DNA from: Zea mays | Taxonomy: Eukaryota; Streptophyta; Magnoliopsida; Poales; Poaceae | Length of the DNA stretch: 64,000 nucleotides | Direction: 5' to 3' | NCBI RefSeq assembly: GCF_902167145.1 | Contig: NC_050101.1 | Location: 112,621,789 to 112,685,788, forward strand | Part shown: positions 59,036-64,000 of the stretch, piece after piece | Layout: every line of letters starts with the position of its first letter | Position numbering within the stretch: the stretch's first letter is position 1 | Translations under genes and position numbers: made by a program | Notes under the pieces: generated by a model | Seen by the model: the letters and a program-made list of their open reading frames with translations, nothing else | What the model was told of the DNA's origin: nothing | The model's database searches: none

Positions 59036-61402
59036 TTAGGCTTGGGTCTTAGGTACCCAACTCATGTTGGGTCCTACAAGGTTAGCACAAATCTTCTTAG
59101 GGACCCAAATGCAAGTTTTATCACCTTTGCATTTAGCCCCTAACTTCCTAGCAATTATCTTTCTATTCTTTCTACAAATTGCAAAGGAAGCATTCAAAGC
59201 ATGATATATTGTAGAAAATTCATTTGCTACTTTCCTAGGAGCATTATGAACTACATTTTTCCTAGGCATTTGGTGAACAATATTTCTTCTATCATGCATA
59301 ACATGAGAACTAGAAGCAGTCATAGCATAAGAGTCATAAGCATGTGAATCAAAAACATCATTTCTAGTATGTCTTCTTTCATGATACAAAAAGGCATGGT
59401 TCCTCTTAGCACTAGTAGCCATAGGGGCCTTCCCTTTCTCCTTGGCGGGAATGGGAGCCTTATGGCTTGTTAAGTTCTTGGCTTCCCTCTTGAAGCCAAG
59501 TCCATCCTTAATTGAGGGGTGTCTACCAACCGTGTAGGCATCCCTAGCAAATTTTAGTTTTTCAAAATCACTTTTGCTAGTCTTAAGTTGAGCATTAAGA
59601 CTAGCCACTTCATCACTTAATTTTGAAATGGAAACTAAGTGTTCACTACAAGCATTAACATCAAAATCCTTACACCTAGTGCAAATTGTAATATTTTCAA
59701 CATACGAGTTACTTGCTACTTCTAGTTTAGTAGTTAAATCTTTAATTTCACCTTTTAAAGAAGAAATGGTTTCATTACAAGTAGAAAGTTCACAAGAAAG
59801 TATTCCATTTCTTTTAACTTCTAGAGCAAGTGAATTTTGAGCACTAACAAATTTATCATGTTCTTCATATAAGAGGTCTTCTTGTTTCTCTAAGGTTCTA
59901 TCCTTTTCATTTAAGGCATCAATCAACTCATTAATCTTAGCTATCTTAGTTCTATCCAATCCCTTGAATAAACTAGAGTAATCAATTTCATCCTCACTAG
60001 ATTCATCATCACTAGAAGAATCATAAGTATTAGCATTACGAGTGATTACCTTCTTTTCCCTTGCCATGAGGCAAGTGTGATGCTCGTTGGGGAAGAGAGC
60101 CGATTTGTTGAAGGCGGTGGCGGCGAGTCCTTCATTGTCGGAGTCGGACGAGGAGCAATCCGAGTCCCACTCCTTGCCTAGATGCGCCTCGCCCTTTGCC
60201 TTCTTGTAATGCTTCTTGTTCTCTCTCTTCCCATTTTTCCCTTGCTCCTGGTCACTATCATTTTCGGGACAGTTAGCAATAAAATGACCAAGCTTACCGC
60301 ATTTGAAGCATGATCGCTTTCCCTTGGTCTTGGCCTTGCTTGGCTGTCCCTTTCGACCTCTTAGCGTCGTCTTGAATCTTTTAATGATGAGAGCCATCTC
60401 TTCATCATTGAGCCCGGCCGCCTCAACTTGCGCCACCTTGCTAGGTAGCGACTCCTTGCTCCTCGTTGCCTTTAGAGCAATGGGTTGAGGCTCGTGGAGT
60501 GGACCGTTCAATGCGTCGTCAACGTATCTTGCCTCCTTGATCATCATCCGCCCGCTCACGAATTTTCCAAGCACTTCCTCGGGCGTCATCATCGTGTACC
60601 TGGGATTCTCACGAATATTGTTCACGAGATGAGGATCAAGAACGGTAAAGGACCTGAGCATTAGGCGGACGACGTCGTGATCCGTCCAACGCGTGCTTCC
60701 GTAGCTCCTTATTTTGTTGATAAGGGTCTTGAGCCGGTTGTAGGTTTGAGTTGGCTCCTCTCCCCTTATCATGGCGAATCGTCCAAGCTCGCCCTCCACC
60801 AACTCCATCTTGGTGAGCATGGTGATGTCGTTCCCCTCGTGAGAGATCTTGAGGGTGTCCCATATCTGCTTGGCATTGTCCAAGCCACTCACCTTATTGT
60901 ATTCTTCCCTGCACAAAGATGCTAAGAGAACAGTAGTAGCTTGTGCATTTCTATGAATTTGTTCATTTATAAGTATAGGGCTATCCGAGCTATCAAATTT
61001 CATTCCATTCTCCACAATCTCCCATATGCTTGGATGGAGAGAGAATAAGTGACTACGCATTTTGTGACTCCAAAATCCGTAGTCCTCCCCATCAAAGTGT
61101 GGGGGTTTGCCAAGAGGAATGGAAAGCAAATGCGAATTCGAACTATGTTGAATACGAGAATAATCAAATGAAAAGTTCGAATTGACCGTCTTTTTGTAGT
61201 CGTGGTCGTCGTCCTTTTGGGAAGAAGAGGACTCATCGCTGTCGTAGTAGACGATCTCCTTGATGCGTCTTGTCTTCTTCTTCTTCCCATCTTTTCGCTT
61301 GTGGCCCGAGCCCGAGTCATTGGACTTGTCATCCCTTGGCTCATTGACGAAGGACTCCTTCTCCTTATCGTTGATCACAATTCCCTTCCCCTTAGGATCC
61401 AT
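59036..61402 (-). CDS. Copia gag, element A
   Basis: A 788-codon open frame beginning MDPKGKGIVINDKEKE, 50 bp inside the 5' LTR. It has a charged lysine/serine-rich N-terminus, the Copia gag core (about residues 90-300, with PHFDGEDYGFWSHKMRSHL), one CCHC zinc knuckle CFKCGKLGHFIANC near residue 365, a long coiled-coil-like middle and a C-terminal VWVPK/SWVPKTQ tail as in other maize Sireviruses. The stop at 59,036 lies before the protease, which is in another frame. Gag makes the virus-like particle. I see no lesion inside it. Confidence 0.88.
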   Translation of the reverse strand: MDPKGKGIVINDKEKESFVNEPRDDKSNDSGSGHKRKDGKKKKTRRIKEIVYYDSDESSSSQKDDDHDYKKTVNSNFSFDYSRIQHSSNSHLLSIPLGKPPHFDGEDYGFWSHKMRSHLFSLHPSIWEIVENGMKFDSSDSPILINEQIHRNAQATTVLLASLCREEYNKVSGLDNAKQIWDTLKISHEGNDITMLTKMELVEGELGRFAMIRGEEPTQTYNRLKTLINKIRSYGSTRWTDHDVVRLMLRSFTVLDPHLVNNIRENPRYTMMTPEEVLGKFVSGRMMIKEARYVDDALNGPLHEPQPIALKATRSKESLPSKVAQVEAAGLNDEEMALIIKRFKTTLRGRKGQPSKAKTKGKRSCFKCGKLGHFIANCPENDSDQEQGKNGKRENKKHYKKAKGEAHLGKEWDSDCSSSDSDNEGLAATAFNKSALFPNEHHTCLMAREKKVITRNANTYDSSSDDESSEDEIDYSSLFKGLDRTKIAKINELIDALNEKDRTLEKQEDLLYEEHDKFVSAQNSLALEVKRNGILSCELSTCNETISSLKGEIKDLTTKLEVASNSYVENITICTRCKDFDVNACSEHLVSISKLSDEVASLNAQLKTSKSDFEKLKFARDAYTVGRHPSIKDGLGFKREAKNLTSHKAPIPAKEKGKAPMATSAKRNHAFLYHERRHTRNDVFDSHAYDSYAMTASSSHVMHDRRNIVHQMPRKNVVHNAPRKVANEFSTIYHALNASFAICRKNRKIIARKLGAKCKGDKTCIWVPKKICANLVGPNMSWVPKTQA

Positions 61403-61437
61403 CTCTTCGGGCGGTTAGTCCCTTTCTTGAAGAGAAC

Positions 61438-61450
61438 GGCTTTGATACCA
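61438..61450 (-). promoter_or_regulatory. primer binding site of element A
   Basis: The complement reads TGGTATCAAAGCC, two bases inside the 5' LTR, complementary to initiator methionine tRNA. Confidence 0.82.
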
Positions 61451-61452
61451 AT

Positions 61453-62699
61453 TGAGAGCACCTAGAGGGGGGGGGGGTGAATAGGTGATCCTGTAAAACT
61501 TCAAAACTTTAAGCCACAAAACTTGATTAGGCGTTAGCACAGTTTATGCCAAGTGGCTAGAGAGGAGTCAAAACATAATAACCACAAGAATCCAATCACA
61601 GAGATGACACAGTGGTTATCCCGTGGTTCGGCCAAGTACAAAACTTGCCTACTCCACGTTGTGGCGTCCCAACGGACGAGAGTTGCACTCAACTCCTCTC
61701 AAGTGATCCAATGATCAACTTGAATACCACGGTGTTCTTGCTTTTCTTTTCTCAATCCCGTTTGCGAGGAATCTCCACAACTTGGAGCCTCTCGCCCTTA
61801 CAAAAGATGTTCACAGAGAATCACAGAGCAAGGGAGGGATTAGCAACTCACACACAACACAAAGATCACAGCGAATACGCACACACAAGACCCAGACTTG
61901 AGCTCAAAAGACTAGCACACTAGAACGGAGCTCAAATCACTAGAATGTCGAACAAGTGCGCGAGATTGATGTGTGAGTGATCAAGAATGCTCAAGGAATG
62001 CTTGGTGTACTCCTCCATGCGCCTAGGGGTCCCTTTTATAGCCCCAAGACAGCTAGGAGCCGTTGAGAGCTCATCTGGAAGGCTATCCTTGCCTTCTGTC
62101 GTCGGGCGCACCGGACAGTCCGGTGCACACCGGACAGTGTCCGGTGCCCGATTCCTTTCCTTAAATGGCGAAGCCGACCGTTGCCGACCGTTACAGATCT
62201 GGCGCACCGGACAGTCCGGTGCACACCGGACAGTCCGGTGCTTCCTTCCGACCGTTGGCTCGGCCACGTGTCGCGCGCCGATCGCGCGGCCGACCGTTGG
62301 CCCGGCCGACCGTTGGCTCACCGGACAGTCCGGTGCACACCGGACAGTCCGGTGAATTTTAGCCGAAGTTGCCGGAGAAAAACCCGAGAGTGGCCTCTTC
62401 GGCCGAGGCAGCCTGGCGCACCGGACACTGTCCGGTGCACCACCGGACAGTCCGGTGCCCCAGACCGAAACAGCCTGTTGGCTGTACACAGCCAACTTTC
62501 TTCTCTTCTTCTTCTTCCTGTTTCTAACACTTAGACAAGATGTTAGTACACAAAACTAATGTACTAAGGCTTAGAAACATACCTTTACTTGTGATTTGCA
62601 CATTGTTCATCTATGGGCATATTTTCACATTTAAGCACTTGTGTTTGCACCCAATCACCAAAATACTTAGAAATGGCCCAAGGGCACATTTCCCTTTCA
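61453..62699 (-). repeat. 5' LTR of element A
   Basis: 1,247 bp and almost identical to 53,801-55,044. A TATA box (complement of cccttttatagcccc near 62,031-62,045) would start transcription leftwards into gag. The palindrome cluster lies at about 62,105-62,460. Confidence 0.92.
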
Positions 62700-63661
62700 C
62701 TCCTCTCCTTTTTGGGTTCGGCCATAGTTGGACAGTTGTCCCTGAAGTGGCCCTTCTCCCCACATGCGAAGCATCCTCTCTTCCTTTGCTTTTTCCTGTC
62801 AATGTTAAAGAGAAGATCTTCGACCTGCAAGGGCACACCCATTAGATTAATCTTGCGGATCATCCCCATTACCTTTCCGACGCGTCGGATTGTTTCTTCG
62901 TCCTCAGAGGATGATGAGCATGGTTGATTATCTTCATCATCATCACTTTCTTCTTCTTCCTCTTCTTCACTTGAGGAACTTGGAGTGGGAGCCTTCTTTT
63001 TGCCCTTCCTTTCATCACATGCAAAAGCATATGGCCTTGAGGAAGTTGGCTCCTCTCCCCGACACATTTTTCGCGACATCTCAAAGGCCGCGATTTTTCC
63101 AATCACAATGGTCGGGGTCATGTTACCCAAGTCTTCCATGTTGTGAAGGATAGTGATGATGCTCCCATATCTTCGTTGAGGTAGCAGGGAGATAATCTTC
63201 CTCACAATGTCCGCATCACCTAGCTTATTAATGCCAATAGAGTTGAGCTCATTGATGATTAGATTCAAACGAGAATACATGTCTCTAACAAGCTCATCAT
63301 TTTTCATGGCAAAAGAATTATACTCATTTAAGACTAGACAATGTTTTTGCTCACGGACATTTGATGTGCCGTCATGGAGCTCATGCAATTTTAGCCAAAT
63401 CTCATTAGCAGTTTTCAAGGTAAATACTTGATTAAAAATATCCATGCTAAGAGATTCATACAAGCAATTTTTGGCTCTAGCATTTAAATGAATTTCTTTT
63501 TCCTCACTCGTGGTGGGTTTCTCGGGATTCTTGAGGGGTTTCATCCCGTCACGAGTGACTCTCCAAACACCTAGATCAACGGCCTCTAGGTAACAAGCCA
63601 TTCTAGCACTATAATAGGGAAAGTTAGTGCCGTCGAAGTGTGGTGGCCTATGAGTATCCAT
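62700..63661 (-). pseudogene. element B gag, N-terminal part (split by element A)
   Basis: The frame starts at 63,661 (MDTHRPPHFDGTNFPYYSARM) with the Copia gag core and a CCHC zinc knuckle CFACGEKGHFRDNC near residue 300, then runs into the LTR of element A at 62,699. The apparent continuation to 62,585 is read-through of the LTR. An acidic serine/glutamate run lies near residues 225-255. The rest of the protein is at 53,800-52,652, in phase. B gag starts directly with the core, lacking the lysine-rich N-terminus of gag A and gag C. Confidence 0.88.
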
Positions 63662-63727
63662 CCCTTTCTCTGAAAAGCGTCGGCTCTTTTAGCGGTGAAG
63701 CTAAAGCGTTTCAAATGAGCCAAACCA

Positions 63728-63740
63728 GGCTCTGATACCA
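63728..63740 (-). promoter_or_regulatory. primer binding site of element B
   Basis: The complement reads TGGTATCAGAGCC, the standard initiator methionine tRNA match, two bases inside the LTR that starts at 63,743. Confidence 0.82.
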
Positions 63741-63742
63741 CT

Positions 63743-64000
63743 TGTAGGAAACGGGTGACGCCTAAGAGGGGGGGTGAATTAGGACTTCTAAAACTTTTAC
63801 TAAACTAGGCCACAATTAAATCCCTAGAGCAAAACCTAAGCTAATAATCAAACTAGAATGTGCAAGCTAGGTTTAGTCTAGGTGTTGCTATCTCTACCGC
63901 AAAGGCTAAGTTTCAATCTACACTAAATAAGTATGACTACAAGATTGAAACTTAAATGCTTAATATAAATGCGGAATGTAAAGAGCTAAGTAGAGAAGCA
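63743..64000 (-). repeat. 5' LTR of element B, cut by the window end
   Basis: The first 258 bases from tgtaggaaacggg match 49,808 onward with only the poly-G length differing. The remainder of the LTR lies outside the window. Confidence 0.88.

Larger units (their letters stand above)
53801..62699 (-). mobile_element. complete young Sirevirus (element A, Ji-like Copia)
   Basis: 8,899 bp flanked by a perfect target duplication ctcct (53,796-53,800 and 62,700-62,704). Order on the minus strand: 5' LTR 62,699-61,453, primer binding site, gag 61,402-59,036, pol to 55,841, several purine tracts, 3' LTR 55,044-53,801. The two LTRs differ by about seven substitutions that I could see plus a G-run length change, so insertion was recent. 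A small deletion near 58,910 shifts the frame between protease and integrase, so this copy may not make a full Pol. It sits in gag of element B. Confidence 0.93.
49808..64000 (-). mobile_element. gag-only Sirevirus (element B), interrupted by element A, runs off the window
   Basis: 3' LTR at 49,808-51,222, a region of repeated polypurine tracts, gag in two parts (53,800-52,652 and 63,661-62,700), primer binding site, and the start of the 5' LTR at 63,743. The 258 visible bases of the 5' LTR match the 3' LTR except for the length of a G run, so B is young. Only about 1.4 kb lies between gag and the 3' LTR and it has no protease, integrase or reverse transcriptase, so B must borrow pol from a relative. 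Element A sits within its gag. Confidence 0.85.

Overview
This window looks like nuclear DNA of a grass, almost certainly maize (Zea mays) or a close relative. It holds two spliced plant genes in a sea of nested transposable elements: three Sirevirus-type Copia elements whose LTRs carry repeated CACCGGACAGTCCGGTG palindromes (Opie/Ji-like), Helitrons with the maize-type termini TCTCTACTA and CTAG, Tourist-like MITEs, hAT-like and Mutator-like non-autonomous elements and Au-like SINEs. There is no prokaryotic or organellar content. All calls rest on reading the sequence and on remembered family features; no search was run.

Layout. 1-10,675: old repeat debris with no convincing gene, including two solo LTRs (2,300-2,963 and 5,684-7,136), a Mutator-like element (7,220-7,748), two Tourist-like MITEs and a 261-bp tandem duplication. 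10,676-19,966: a full-length, minus-strand, Opie-like Copia element (C) with several inactivating lesions. 20,054-21,095: a hAT-like element with a second hAT-like element inside it. 21,098-29,084: an 8-kb Helitron carrying pieces of at least four unrelated host genes: a pinoresinol-lariciresinol/isoflavone reductase-like N-terminus, an Argonaute PIWI segment, an LRR receptor kinase segment, and a U2 snRNA promoter with the 5' part of its RNA. A second Helitron 5' end lies inside it at 23,500. The Helitron ends 442 bp before the start codon of the next gene.

29,527-41,923 (+): a nine-exon gene for D-aminoacyl-tRNA deacylase (GEK1/DTD2), 314 aa. Its exons join without frame conflict, but the introns are filled with a 253-bp Helitron inside a LINE tail, two SINEs, a decayed Copia element with a Gypsy piece inside it, and an antisense Gypsy fragment. 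44,926-45,750 (+): a two-exon AP2/ERF transcription factor of the WIN1/SHINE clade (230 aa), a cuticle and wax regulator. Three non-autonomous DNA elements lie between the two genes.

45,751-49,376 holds no gene I can support. 49,377-49,807 is the 3' end of a minus-strand Helitron, cut by Sirevirus element B (49,808 to beyond the window). B is gag-only. Inside its gag gene sits a complete, younger Sirevirus A (53,801-62,699, TSD ctcct) with near-identical LTRs, a gag ORF and a long integrase-RT-RNase H ORF. The order of events that can be read is: Helitron, then B, then A on the right; and host palindrome, then hAT, then Helitron in the centre.
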